Part shown: positions 24,069 through 32,244 of the stretch, piece by piece | Numbering within the stretch: the stretch's first letter is position 1 | Layout: each line of letters starts with the position of its first letter | Assembly: GCF_021129155.1 (NCBI RefSeq) | Contig: NZ_JAJOMC010000051.1 | Span: forward strand, 1 to 34,580 | Length of the DNA stretch: 34,580 bases | Origin: Arthrobacter sp. AK04 | Lineage (GTDB): Bacteria; Actinomycetota; Actinomycetes; Actinomycetales; Micrococcaceae | Direction of reading: 5' to 3' | The notes under the pieces: model-generated | What the model saw: the letters and a program-made list of their open reading frames with translations, nothing else | The model's database searches: none | What the model was told of the DNA's origin: nothing | Position numbers and translations under genes: made by a program

Positions 24069-26396
24069 GTGACGCGCAAGAATCCCGATGTTGAAGAGGC
24101 CGACGAATCTGACATCGAAGTCAGCGATCACCCGAAGACATGGGCCGCTGGGGTGCCCGGCGTCTACCATTCCATGCAGCCGGCGCTGAAGCACATGGGC
24201 CTGGAACGGTCCAGGAAGACCCTGCTGGCGCTGAACCAGAAGGACGGTTTCGACTGCATGAGCTGCGCGTGGCCGGACCCCGGGCACCGCAAGACGTTCG
24301 AATTCTGCGAGAACGGCGCCAAGGCTGTGACGTGGGAGGCCACCCCGGTGGTGATTGGCTCTGATTTCTGGCAGGAGCATCCCGTCAGCGAGCTGCTGCA
24401 GCGTTCCGAGTACTGGCTGGGCATGCAGGGACGCCTGACGGAGCCGGTGTACAAGCCGGCCGGGGAGGACCACTACCGGCCCGTCAGCTGGGACCAGGCG
24501 TTCGGCATCATCGCGGACAGGCTGGCGTCCCTGCCCAGCCCGGACCAGGCGGCGTTCTACACCAGCGGCCGCACCTCGAACGAGGCCGCGTTCCTGTACC
24601 AGCTGTTCATCCGCGGGTACGGCACCAACAACCTGCCGGACTGCTCCAACATGTGCCACGAATCTTCCGGTTGGGGCATGGGCCAGACCATCGGCGTGGG
24701 CAAGGCCACGGTGTCCTATGACGACTTCGCCAAGGCGGACCTGATCATCATCATGGGCCAGAACCCCGGCACCAACCACCCCCGGATGCTCACCGCCCTG
24801 GAGGAGGCCAAGGAAGCGGGGGCAAACATTGTTGCAGTCAATCCGCTGCCCGAGGCCGGCCTGATGCGCTACAAGAACCCGCAGAAGGTCAAGGGCATCA
24901 TTGGACGGGGCACGGACCTGGCGGACCAGTTCCTCCATATCCGCATAGGCGGGGACATGGCGCTGCTGCAGGCGGTTTCCAAACGCGTCCTCGATGCCGA
25001 GGCAGCCAATCCGGGAACCGTGCTGGACCATAAGTTCCTCGAGGAGCACTGCCAGGGGCTTGAGGAGCTCCGGGCACACCTGGCCGGACTGGACGAGGCA
25101 TCCGTCCTGGCGGCCACCGGCCTGCAGGCCGGGGAGATCGACGAGCTGGCCGACCGCTACCTCCGAGCCGAAAAGGTCATCATCACGTGGGCCATGGGCA
25201 TCACCCAGCAGAAAAAGGGTGTGGCCACCATCAAGGAGATCATCAACCTGCTGCTGCTGCGCGGCAACATTGGCAAGCCCGGCGCCGGTGCCTCGCCCAT
25301 CCGCGGGCACAGCAACGTCCAGGGGGACCGCACCATGGGCATCTGGGAGCAGATGCCCCCGGCGTTCCTGGACGCCCTGGGCAAGGAATTCAGCTTCGAG
25401 CCGCCCCGCGGGCATGGCGCGGACGCAGTGGAGACCATCCGGCAGATGCGCGACGGCGGGATCAAGGTTTTCATCGCCATGGGCGGCAACTTCGTGGGCG
25501 CCATGTCGGACACCAAGGCTGCCGAAGCGGCGATGAACGGCACGCAACTCTCCGTCCAGATCTCAACGAAACTGAACCGGTCCCACGCCGTGACAGGGGC
25601 TGAGGCGCTGATCCTGCCCACGCTGGGGCGCACGGAGATCGACCGGCAGGAGTCCGGCCCGCAGTTCGTCTCGGTGGAGGACACTGTCTGTGCCGTGCAC
25701 GCCTCCCACGGCACCGTTGAACCGGTGGCCCCGGGCCTGCTCTCCGAAGTGGCGATTGTCTGCCAGCTGGCGCAGCGGGTGCTGGGGGACAGGATTTCGG
25801 CCGACTGGGCCGGTTTCCAGAAAGACTACGACCTGATCCGCGAGCACATCTCCCACGTGGTGGTGGGCTGCGAGGACTACAACCGGAAGATCCGGCAGGA
25901 CGGCGGCTTTGTCCTGCCCAACGGTCCCCGCGATTCCCGCACGTTCAACACGCCCACCGGCAAGGCCATGCTCACGGTGAACGAACTGGAGCATGTGGAG
26001 CGCCCGGCCGGCACCCTGATCCTGCAAAGCATGCGCTCGCACGACCAATTCAACACCACCATCTACGGCCACAATGACCGCTACCGGGGCATCAAGAAGG
26101 GCCGCGAGGTGGTGTTCGTGAACCCCGAGGACCTGGCCGAGCTGGGCCTGGAAGACGGGCAGCACGTGGATGTGCGTGGTGTGTATGCGGACAACGTGGA
26201 GCGGGTCCTGCGGAACTACCGGCTGGTGTCCTACCCGTCAGCACGCGGATGCGCGGCCGCCTACTATCCGGAAGCGAACGTCCTGGTGCCGCTGGAGAGT
26301 GTGGCGGAGGGCAGCCAGACGCCGGTGTCCAAAGCGGTAATCGTCCGGCTCGAGCCCGTTACCGCGCTCGAGGAGGAGCCAACAGCCGCCGGGTAG
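24069..26396 (+). CDS. FdhF/YdeP-type molybdopterin oxidoreductase
   Basis: A 775-residue soluble member of the molybdopterin oxidoreductase alpha-subunit family (FdhF/YdeP branch, TIGR01701-like). Near the N-terminus Cys63-x2-Cys66-x13-Cys80 is the reduced cysteine set of this branch for an Fe-S centre. The segment DCSNMCHESSGWGMG places Cys196-His197 where formate dehydrogenase H has selenocysteine-His. Molybdopterin-binding stretches include DLIIIMGQNPGTNHPRM and PIRGHSNVQGDRTMG; the C-terminal domain has NPEDLAELGLEDGQHVDVRG. There is no Tat signal, so it is cytoplasmic. GTG 24069 with AAGGAG eight bases upstream decides the start. Formate is a candidate substrate, but YdeP-type members are also linked to acid stress, so the reaction is open. 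Confidence 0.88.
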   Translation: MTRKNPDVEEADESDIEVSDHPKTWAAGVPGVYHSMQPALKHMGLERSRKTLLALNQKDGFDCMSCAWPDPGHRKTFEFCENGAKAVTWEATPVVIGSDFWQEHPVSELLQRSEYWLGMQGRLTEPVYKPAGEDHYRPVSWDQAFGIIADRLASLPSPDQAAFYTSGRTSNEAAFLYQLFIRGYGTNNLPDCSNMCHESSGWGMGQTIGVGKATVSYDDFAKADLIIIMGQNPGTNHPRMLTALEEAKEAGANIVAVNPLPEAGLMRYKNPQKVKGIIGRGTDLADQFLHIRIGGDMALLQAVSKRVLDAEAANPGTVLDHKFLEEHCQGLEELRAHLAGLDEASVLAATGLQAGEIDELADRYLRAEKVIITWAMGITQQKKGVATIKEIINLLLLRGNIGKPGAGASPIRGHSNVQGDRTMGIWEQMPPAFLDALGKEFSFEPPRGHGADAVETIRQMRDGGIKVFIAMGGNFVGAMSDTKAAEAAMNGTQLSVQISTKLNRSHAVTGAEALILPTLGRTEIDRQESGPQFVSVEDTVCAVHASHGTVEPVAPGLLSEVAIVCQLAQRVLGDRISADWAGFQKDYDLIREHISHVVVGCEDYNRKIRQDGGFVLPNGPRDSRTFNTPTGKAMLTVNELEHVERPAGTLILQSMRSHDQFNTTIYGHNDRYRGIKKGREVVFVNPEDLAELGLEDGQHVDVRGVYADNVERVLRNYRLVSYPSARGCAAAYYPEANVLVPLESVAEGSQTPVSKAVIVRLEPVTALEEEPTAAG

Positions 26397-26402
26397 CTAC
26401 TG

Positions 26403-26421
26403 CGCCGTGTCGTTTACGGCG
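26403..26421 (+). terminator. short hairpin with T-rich tail after the FdhF-like gene
   Basis: A six-bp stem (CGCCGT/ACGGCG) with a seven-base loop starts 7 nt after the stop and is followed by TGGTGTCTTTTA. It lies in the 34-nt gap between convergent genes. The short stem makes it a weak candidate. Confidence 0.4.
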
Positions 26422-26430
26422 TGGTGTCTT

Positions 26431-26760
26431 TTACTGCGCTGTGTCCGCCCAGCCTTTGCTGGCCGGGCCGGCGTCGGGCCCGTCCTCGCACAGCTGGAAG
26501 GCGACCTCTGCCGCTTTCGCCACTGACGCCGTCGACGCTTCCTTGGTCCCGGCGCTGCCGGTCCCTGCTTCCAGCCCTGCCGCATACCCCACCATGAAGG
26601 TGGTCACCGGAGCCGCTGCATGGGTCACGGAGTCGGCCGATTTGCGGGCCAGGTCCAGGAGAAGGTCGTGGTCCACCTTCAGGTCCAGGATCTGCAGCGC
26701 TTGCGCCAGCCGGTTGCTCCACTGGTCCAGGATCTGCATTTCGTCCTCGTTGGCTGGCAT
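26431..26760 (-). CDS. DUF6457 family protein
   Basis: A 109-residue protein whose central part, LDLKVDHDLLLDLARKSADS followed by VTHAAAPVTTFMVGYAAG, matches DUF6457, a small actinobacterial family of unknown function. From memory this domain often occurs beside or fused to molybdenum-cofactor genes, which fits its position next to the FdhF-like gene; that link is inference. The rest is Ala/acidic with no membrane segment. ATG 26760 has an AAGGAG five bases upstream. It converges with the oxidoreductase gene (34 nt gap). Confidence 0.82.
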   Translation of the reverse strand: MPANEDEMQILDQWSNRLAQALQILDLKVDHDLLLDLARKSADSVTHAAAPVTTFMVGYAAGLEAGTGSAGTKEASTASVAKAAEVAFQLCEDGPDAGPASKGWADTAQ

Positions 26761-27084
26761 GTCCGCTCCTTGGTCTTCCGTCGATTTCGGGACATTGGAT
26801 CGTCCTCCGTGCCGAGACTACAAGGCTTCGCAGCGGAAGTCATGGGTACCGGCCGTTCCCCGAGTAACCCCTATTCCACAAACAGGTAGACAGCCGGACT
26901 TACTACCCCTAGATATGAGGGCTGGCCGTGCTTAGACTGGGCGCACCCGCTCCAGGAAGCTCTCCGGCAACTGATTCCCAGCCATCACCAGATGCTGGAC
27001 GGTGCCTGTCCGGCGGGGTGCGCATCACCACTCATGAATCACGGCAGCCCTACCGGGCCGACCGTGGGATAACAGGAGAATAAG
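26761..27084. promoter_or_regulatory. divergent intergenic region upstream of DUF6457 and fdhA
   Basis: This 324-nt stretch has no supported gene. The first bases hold the DUF6457 ribosome site. Toward fdhA a TAGACT at 26933-26938 could be an actinobacterial -10, without a convincing -35, which would give a leader of about 140 nt. A GCTGGAC/GTCCGGC imperfect stem lies near 26993-27014, and AGGAGA precedes the fdhA ATG. No known riboswitch or operator was recognised. Confidence 0.4.
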
Positions 27085-28302
27085 ATGACAGGGAACAAAG
27101 CCGTTGCCTACAAGGGGCCCGGGAAAGTCGAACTGATTGATATCGACTACCCCACGTTCGAACTCAAGGACGGGCCGGGCGTCAACCCGGCAAACGTCGG
27201 GCGCGCCGTCAACCATGGCGTGATCCTGAAGACAGTGGCCACCAACATTTGTGGCTCGGACCAGCACATGGTGCGCGGCCGCACCACGGCACCGCCGGAC
27301 CTGGTGCTGGGGCACGAGATCACCGGTGAAGTGGTGGAGGTTGGCCGCGACGTTGAATTCATCAAGGTGGGGGACCTTTGCTCAGTCCCGTTCAACATTG
27401 CGTGTGGCCGCTGCCGGAACTGCAAGGAGCGCAAGACCGGCATCTGCCTGAACGTGAACCCGGACCGCCCGGGCAGCGCCTACGGGTACGTGGACATGGG
27501 CGGCTGGGTGGGCGGCCAGGCCAATTACGTGCTGGTGCCGTACGCCGACTGGAACCTGCTGAAGTTCCCGGACAAGGACCGGGCCATGGAGAAGATCCTT
27601 GACCTGGCCATGCTCTCGGACATCTTCCCCACGGGATTCCACGGTGCCGTCAGCGCCGGCGTGGGAGTTGGCTCCACCGTCTACGTGGCAGGCGCAGGTC
27701 CTGTGGGCCTGGCAGCGGCCACCAGCGCGCACCTGCTGGGCGCCGCCGTCGTGATTGTGGGCGACCTGAACGAGGACAGGCTGGCGCGGGCGCGCAGCTT
27801 CGGCTGCGAAACTGTGGATCTCACCAAGGGGGGCCCGGCGGAGCAGATCGAGCAGATCCTTGGTGTACCGGAAGTGGACTGCGGCGTGGACGCGGTGGGC
27901 TTTGAGGCGCGCGGCCACGGCCACGGCAAGGACGCCGAAGAGGCCCCGGCCACGGTGCTGAACTCGCTGATGGACATCACCGCTGCCGGCGGCGCGCTGG
28001 GCATTCCGGGGCTCTACGTGACGGGCGATCCCGGCGGCATCGACGAGGCAGCCAAGAAGGGTGCCCTCAGCCTGAGCCTGGGTACCGGTTGGGCCAAGTC
28101 GCTGAGCTTCACCACCGGCCAGTGCCCGGTGATGAAGTACAACCGCCAGCTGATGATGGCCATCCTGAACGACAGGGTGAACATCGCGAAGAACGTGAAC
28201 GCCAAGGCGATCACGCTCGAGGAGGCTCCGCAGGGCTACGCGGAGTTCGACGCCGGCGCGGCCACCAAGTACGTCCTCAATCCGAACGGCTACTTGAGCT
28301 AG
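27085..28302 (+). CDS. fdhA: glutathione-independent formaldehyde dehydrogenase
   Basis: A 405-residue zinc-dependent medium-chain dehydrogenase of the P. putida FdhA type, which oxidises formaldehyde to formate with NAD without glutathione. Catalytic zinc ligands correspond to Cys56 (NICGSDQHMVRG), His77 (LGHEITGE) and Asp179 (LSDIFPTGFHG), each ten positions beyond the P. putida numbering. The structural zinc site is CGRCRNCKERKTGIC (Cys107, 110, 113, 121). The Rossmann motif GAGPVG is at 203-208. The long insert with RPGSAYGYVDMGGWVGGQ is characteristic of this subgroup and of formaldehyde dismutases, which remain an alternative. ATG 27085 has AGGAGA six bases upstream. Formate made here could feed the nearby FdhF-like enzyme. 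Confidence 0.92.
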   Translation: MTGNKAVAYKGPGKVELIDIDYPTFELKDGPGVNPANVGRAVNHGVILKTVATNICGSDQHMVRGRTTAPPDLVLGHEITGEVVEVGRDVEFIKVGDLCSVPFNIACGRCRNCKERKTGICLNVNPDRPGSAYGYVDMGGWVGGQANYVLVPYADWNLLKFPDKDRAMEKILDLAMLSDIFPTGFHGAVSAGVGVGSTVYVAGAGPVGLAAATSAHLLGAAVVIVGDLNEDRLARARSFGCETVDLTKGGPAEQIEQILGVPEVDCGVDAVGFEARGHGHGKDAEEAPATVLNSLMDITAAGGALGIPGLYVTGDPGGIDEAAKKGALSLSLGTGWAKSLSFTTGQCPVMKYNRQLMMAILNDRVNIAKNVNAKAITLEEAPQGYAEFDAGAATKYVLNPNGYLS

Positions 28303-28434
28303 GCCGGACGGCGTCTCGCGGCGCCGCTGGAAGCGGGGCGGCGGACGGTGCTGTCCGGTAAGGGACGGGTGCGGAAATAGATGTCCTTCGGCTGGGGTTA
28401 GGCTGATGGACACACCGCATCGAAGGAGATTCCC

Positions 28435-28785
28435 TTGAGTGACATCACTGTCCGCCACAACCCCGGCCGCGAGCGTTTCGAGATCCTCGACGCAGGCAAT
28501 GTGATTGGCAAGGCGGCGTACAAGGCGTACGACGGCGGCGCCTCGCCGGAGCGGATTTTCTACCACACGGTGATCAACGAGGAATACGGCGGGCAGGGCC
28601 TTGCTGGCCAGCTCGCCACGGTTGCCCTGGATGAGACGGTCCAAGCGGGCGTGGGCATTGTCCCGGTCTGCCCCTTCATCAAGAAGTTCCTCGCCAAGCA
28701 CCCCGAATACGCCGGCGATGCGGTGGCCGTGAAGCCCGCGCACCTGGAGTTCCTCAACGGAGCCCTGGCCAGCCGCGTCCGCTGA
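28435..28785 (+). CDS. small GNAT-fold N-acetyltransferase-like protein
   Basis: A 116-residue single-domain protein of the YjdJ/NATD1-like GNAT group. The acetyl-CoA loop is visible as EEYGGQGLAGQLATVALDE and is followed by the group's CPFIKKFLAKHPEY signature. The substrate of this group is not established. The TTG at 28435 is a convincing start because GAAGGAGA lies five bases upstream. A TTAGGCT about 35 nt before the start could be a -10 element. It lies between fdhA and the beta-lactamase-like gene, with no evident functional link. Confidence 0.85.
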   Translation: MSDITVRHNPGRERFEILDAGNVIGKAAYKAYDGGASPERIFYHTVINEEYGGQGLAGQLATVALDETVQAGVGIVPVCPFIKKFLAKHPEYAGDAVAVKPAHLEFLNGALASRVR

Positions 28786-28836
28786 CGTGCAGGGCATCCG
28801 CCCCACTTTGTGATCGCCGAGTTGGCAGGAGCTGCT

Positions 28837-29754
28837 ATGCCGGCGGACCCGGTGCTGCGTCCGGCGGGGCGACATTTCCGCCAGCCCCGCCGCGTGCGGA
28901 AGAGGCTCGTCGCGCTGTTCTCCGCAGTGGTGCTGGTCATCGCGGCAACCGTTGGCGTGGCCGCGGTCCGTTCTATGCCCTTCTCCGGCACGACGCTCCC
29001 GGTCCCTGCAGCAATCCAGGAGACTCCGGTGGCTGTTGCCCCGGCGTCACTCCAGGACCGCATCGACGCCGTCCTGGGGGAGGCCACCGGCTACAGGGCC
29101 GGACTGGCATTGGCTGACGTGTCCGGCGACGCGGCGCTGACCTTCGGGGACACCGAGGCCTTCACGGCCGCCAGCACGGCGAAGATTATTACGGCCGCGG
29201 CCTACTACCACCTGGTCGAAACCGGAAAGGCTGACCTGGACGCGCCGTTGGGGGACTACGACGCCGCGTTCCAGCTCGAAGCGATGGTGAATCAAAGCAA
29301 CAACGATTCCTGGCTGCTGCTGATGGATGCCGTGGGGTACCCGGAACTGATTGACTATGCAGCCTCCATCGGCGTCACCTATGACCCGGAGGAGAACCGG
29401 CTGACGCCCGCGGAGATGGCCCTGGTCCTGAAGAGGCTGTACGCCGGGGACCTCCTGGATGAGCACCACACAGCCCAGCTGCTCGGGTACATGCAGGAGA
29501 CCAACAACGAGGACCTGATCCCGGCAGGGTCCCAGGCTGGTGTTGAGGTGTTCCACAAGTACGGCGAGCTGGGCGGCGCCCTTCACGACGCAGCCGTGCT
29601 GAGCTACCGCGGCTCCGCCTTTGTGCTGGTGATCTACACCGAGAATCCCGGGGGCACCGAACTGCCCGGACAGTCCGAGGTGATCCGCAAGCTCACCGGC
29701 ATTGTTGAAGAAACCCTGTTCCCGCCCGTGCAGCCAGGCGCGCCAGGGCCGTAG
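28837..29754 (+). CDS. membrane-anchored class A beta-lactamase-like serine hydrolase
   Basis: A 305-residue protein with a basic N-terminus (RQPRRVRKR) and one hydrophobic anchor at about 25-46; the remainder should be outside the membrane. The penicillin-binding fold motifs are present but altered: Ser113-Thr-Ala-Lys116 (SxxK), Ser154-Asn-Asn156 in QSNND (SxN), and Lys241-Tyr-Gly243 where beta-lactamases have KTG. A canonical omega-loop ExxLN is not evident. It may hydrolyse or bind peptidoglycan-type substrates rather than give antibiotic resistance. The ATG at 28837 with CAGGAG five bases upstream is preferred over the GTG at 28810. The MFS gene begins 29 nt downstream on the same strand. 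Confidence 0.85.
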   Translation: MPADPVLRPAGRHFRQPRRVRKRLVALFSAVVLVIAATVGVAAVRSMPFSGTTLPVPAAIQETPVAVAPASLQDRIDAVLGEATGYRAGLALADVSGDAALTFGDTEAFTAASTAKIITAAAYYHLVETGKADLDAPLGDYDAAFQLEAMVNQSNNDSWLLLMDAVGYPELIDYAASIGVTYDPEENRLTPAEMALVLKRLYAGDLLDEHHTAQLLGYMQETNNEDLIPAGSQAGVEVFHKYGELGGALHDAAVLSYRGSAFVLVIYTENPGGTELPGQSEVIRKLTGIVEETLFPPVQPGAPGP

Positions 29755-29783
29755 GTTCCATCAAGTCGCGCCGGCCCGGCGGT

Positions 29784-31163
29784 ATGCAGCAGACTGTTTC
29801 CGTGAGCAACAAACCCCGGACTGCGCTGGCCGTCGCCGGCCTCAGCCTGGGCACGGCACTGAACCCCCTCAACTCCTCGATGATCGCCGTCGCCCTGGTG
29901 GTGCTCCGCGGGGACTTTGGACTCGACGTCGCCGCCGTGACATGGGTGGTGACCTCGTTCTACCTGGCTTCGGCCGCGGGCCAGCCGGTGATGGGCCGGC
30001 TTGCCGACAGGTTCGGGCCGCGGCGGATGTTCATGCTGGGCATGGCACTGGTCGCGGCCACGTGCGCGCTGGCGCCATTCGCCCCGAACTTCGCGCTGCT
30101 CTGCGTGGCCCGGGCCGTGATGGCGCTGGGCACGGCCACCGCCTATCCCAGCGCTGTGGTGATGGTGGGCGCCATTGCGCACCGGGCCAACGTGGAGCCG
30201 GCGCGTCCGCTGGGCAGCCTCCAGATGGCCAACACGTCGGCGGCAGCGGTGGGACCTGTGGTGGGCGGGCTGCTGGTGGGCTTCGTGGGCTGGGAGGCGT
30301 TGTTCCTGGTCAATGTCCCGCTGGCGCTGGCTGCGCTGCTGATCGTGCGGCAGGCGGCTCCGGCGGACAAAGCCAGGGAACGCGGCAGCGTGGCCGAGCT
30401 GCTGCGGGACTCGGACATTCCTGGCATCCTGGGTTTTGTCACCGCACTGCTGCTGGTGATGATGGCCGCCCTGAACGTCTTGCCGGGATACCGCTGGTGG
30501 ATGCTGGGAGCGGGAACGGCAGTGGCGGCACTTTTTGCCTGGCGGGAGCTCCGCTTCCCCCGACCGTTCCTGGACCTGAGGCTCCTGGGCCGCAACAGGC
30601 CCCTAATGCTCATCTACCTCGGCTTCGCGGTGTTCAGCAGCGTCTATTACTTCGTCTTCTTCGGCCTGCCCCAGCTCCTGCAGGAAGCCGGCGGCTACGA
30701 TCCCGGCATTGTGGGACTGCTGATGCTGCCCCTGGCTGGCATGTCCGTCCTGTCAACCCCCTGGGCGGTGAAGGCAATGGGAAGGTTCGGCGTACGGCGC
30801 GTGCTGCTTGCCGGCGTCGTGCTCTTGGCCGCGGCCGCCGCCCTGATGTGGCTGCTCACCGGCACCCTGGCGATCCCGCTGGTGGTAGTGCTGACAGCAC
30901 TGATGGGTATCCCGTACGGGACCGTGGGCATCGCCACGAACCAGGGCATGTTCGTGTCCATACGGCCGCAGGAGCGGGGCGTCGCGGCGGGCATCTACCA
31001 GACATGCCGGTACGTCGGCGCGATCACGGCCACGGTGATGATCGGTGTATTCGCGGGCGGCGGCGTGGACCAGGAAAGCTGGGCACGGATGGTCCTGGCG
31101 ATGCTGGTCCTGTGCGTGGTGACGTTCGCCGTGAGCCTGCTGTGGAGGCAGCGGACACACTAG
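29784..31163 (+). CDS. MFS exporter, DHA2 (EmrB/QacA-like)
   Basis: A 459-residue polytopic transporter with about 12-14 hydrophobic helices. The N-terminal NPLNSSMIAVAL and the loop motif GRLADRFGPRRMFMLG between helices 2 and 3 are MFS motif A; a motif C-like GPVVGGLLVGFVGWEALFLV follows in helix 5. This is the drug:H+ antiporter-2 type, expected to export hydrophobic compounds. Its substrate is unknown. ATG 29784 and GTG 29802 are both possible starts, and neither has a good ribosome site. It is in line with the beta-lactamase-like gene upstream and the small membrane protein downstream, so the three may be cotranscribed. Confidence 0.9.
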   Translation: MQQTVSVSNKPRTALAVAGLSLGTALNPLNSSMIAVALVVLRGDFGLDVAAVTWVVTSFYLASAAGQPVMGRLADRFGPRRMFMLGMALVAATCALAPFAPNFALLCVARAVMALGTATAYPSAVVMVGAIAHRANVEPARPLGSLQMANTSAAAVGPVVGGLLVGFVGWEALFLVNVPLALAALLIVRQAAPADKARERGSVAELLRDSDIPGILGFVTALLLVMMAALNVLPGYRWWMLGAGTAVAALFAWRELRFPRPFLDLRLLGRNRPLMLIYLGFAVFSSVYYFVFFGLPQLLQEAGGYDPGIVGLLMLPLAGMSVLSTPWAVKAMGRFGVRRVLLAGVVLLAAAAALMWLLTGTLAIPLVVVLTALMGIPYGTVGIATNQGMFVSIRPQERGVAAGIYQTCRYVGAITATVMIGVFAGGGVDQESWARMVLAMLVLCVVTFAVSLLWRQRTH

Positions 31164-31186
31164 CGTCAGGGCGTTATGGTGGATTA

Positions 31187-31393
31187 ATGACGTACCTGAG
31201 GGGCCCGCTTTACCTCGACATCACCGCGAAGGGCCTGTGCATCCTCGGCGCTGCGCTGATGATTTTCGGCCGGGGCGGCTGGTTCTACGTGGGCGTCGCC
31301 ACCGTGGTGCTGGGTGTCCTGTTCATCGGCGCTTCCCTGCTGGCCACCCGGAAACTGCGGAATCGCCGGTGGGACGGCACACGCCGGACGTGA
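31187..31393 (+). CDS. small two-TM membrane protein
   Basis: A 68-residue protein starting MTYLRGPLYLDITAKGL. Two hydrophobic segments, about residues 16-28 and 33-52 (LCILGAALMIFG, WFYVGVATVVLGVLFIGASL), are followed by a very basic tail (RKLRNRRWDGTRR) that should be cytoplasmic. I recognise no family. A TATGGT lies 7 nt before the ATG at 31187, so the message may start at or very near the start codon. It is 23 nt downstream of the MFS gene. Confidence 0.65.
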   Translation: MTYLRGPLYLDITAKGLCILGAALMIFGRGGWFYVGVATVVLGVLFIGASLLATRKLRNRRWDGTRRT

Positions 31394-31409
31394 TCCGGCG
31401 GGCGAAAGT

Positions 31410-31473
31410 CCATCGAGTGCTCCGCAGATGCCGTTATGGGGAGTCAAAACGGCAGTTACGGAGCAACCGATGG
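31410..31473 (-). repeat. long palindromic repeat, copy C (divergent member)
   Basis: Arms 31410-31435 and 31448-31473 are 26-base inverted repeats (CCATCG...TGCTCCG... on the outside, TGCCGTT/AACGGCA inside) with six mismatches and a 12-base loop. On the minus strand its centre, GTAACTGCCGTTTTGAC, aligns with GTAAGTGTCGTTTTGAG of copy B at 14 of 17 bases. It lies 12 nt after the stop of the minus-strand regulator gene. Confidence 0.88.
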
Positions 31474-31485
31474 ACAACAGCGGGT

Positions 31486-32238
31486 TCAGGTGTACATCAG
31501 GGAGCCGGGGGTGGTCAGCTTCTCCCCGGTCTCCAGCCAGGTCTTGAGGCCGGAGAGGATCATGGGCCAGCCGCCGTAGAGCTGTTCGTTGGCGCCTTCG
31601 CGGAGGTCGCTGTGGGTGACGGTCAGGCGGCAGGAATCGCCCACCGGCTCGATCTCCCAAGTGATCTTTGAGGTTCCCTCGGCCTTGACGTCATCACCCC
31701 AGAGGGCCCGCATGGTCTGGACCAGCCGGCGGGGCGGGTCCACCTCCAGGTTTTCGCCCTCACCCAGCGGTGCGCCGGCTTTGGCATTGTTCATGGTGTA
31801 GCTGCTGCCCGGGGTCCAGTCCGTCTCAATGGTGTTCCCGAACTGGTACTTGCTGCGGATCCCGCTGTCCGTGATGGCTTCCCAAAGCCGTTCCGGCGTG
31901 GTCTTGATGTAGATTTCGAAGATCTTTTCCATGGGACTTTCCAATCTGGATTTGAGGTCGCTGAGGCCAGCGGCCCATGGTTCTGAATATTTGCTCACCC
32001 AGCGGTCGTGGATAAGCCTGATGGGCACGGGGTTCAGGAAGTGCAGCTTTTCCCGCCCCCGACGGCGGCTCACCACCAGGCCGGCATCTTCCAGGAGCTT
32101 GAGGTGCTTGGCAATCCCGAAGCGGGTCATGTCGAAGCGGGCCTCAAGCGCGCTCAGGGACTGCCCGTCCTGGCGGAACAGCTCATCGAGGAGGTCCCGG
32201 CGGGTGGGGTCGGAGAGTGCCTTGAACACTGCGTCCAT
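31486..32238 (-). CDS. ArsR-type regulator fused to SRPBCC/AHSA1 domain
   Basis: A 250-residue fusion. Residues 1-75 are an ArsR-class winged helix (VFKALSDPTRRDLLDELF, TRFGIAKHLKLLEDAGLV, RRRGREKLHFLNP). Residues about 104-245 are an AHSA1-type SRPBCC domain (EIYIKTTPERLWEAITD, WTPGSSYTMNN, KITWEIEPVGDSCRLTVTHS), a hydrophobic-pocket fold that may sense a small ligand. The helix domain has no metal-binding cysteines, so metal sensing is unlikely. ATG 32238 is favoured because a -35/-10 pair places the transcript start on it; ATG 32257-32259 lies inside the operator. A perfect palindrome at its promoter suggests autorepression. No target gene is proven; the divergent kinase-like gene is the nearest candidate. 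Confidence 0.88.
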   Translation of the reverse strand: MDAVFKALSDPTRRDLLDELFRQDGQSLSALEARFDMTRFGIAKHLKLLEDAGLVVSRRRGREKLHFLNPVPIRLIHDRWVSKYSEPWAAGLSDLKSRLESPMEKIFEIYIKTTPERLWEAITDSGIRSKYQFGNTIETDWTPGSSYTMNNAKAGAPLGEGENLEVDPPRRLVQTMRALWGDDVKAEGTSKITWEIEPVGDSCRLTVTHSDLREGANEQLYGGWPMILSGLKTWLETGEKLTTPGSLMYT

Positions 32239-32244
32239 AACCGC

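Noticed and set aside
24654..24656. Selenocysteine in the FdhF-like enzyme
   Set aside because: The position corresponding to Sec in formate dehydrogenase H is a plain TGC cysteine codon, and there is no in-frame TGA.
26397..26445. Direct repeat of a 15-base unit at the end of the DUF6457 gene
   Set aside because: CTACTGCGCCGTGTC and TTACTGCGCTGTGTC resemble each other, but the similarity does not extend further and may be chance in GC-rich DNA.
31184..31660. Minus-strand frame of 158 codons near the small membrane protein
   Set aside because: It crosses palindrome C and overlaps two better-supported genes, and its composition is that of a shadow.
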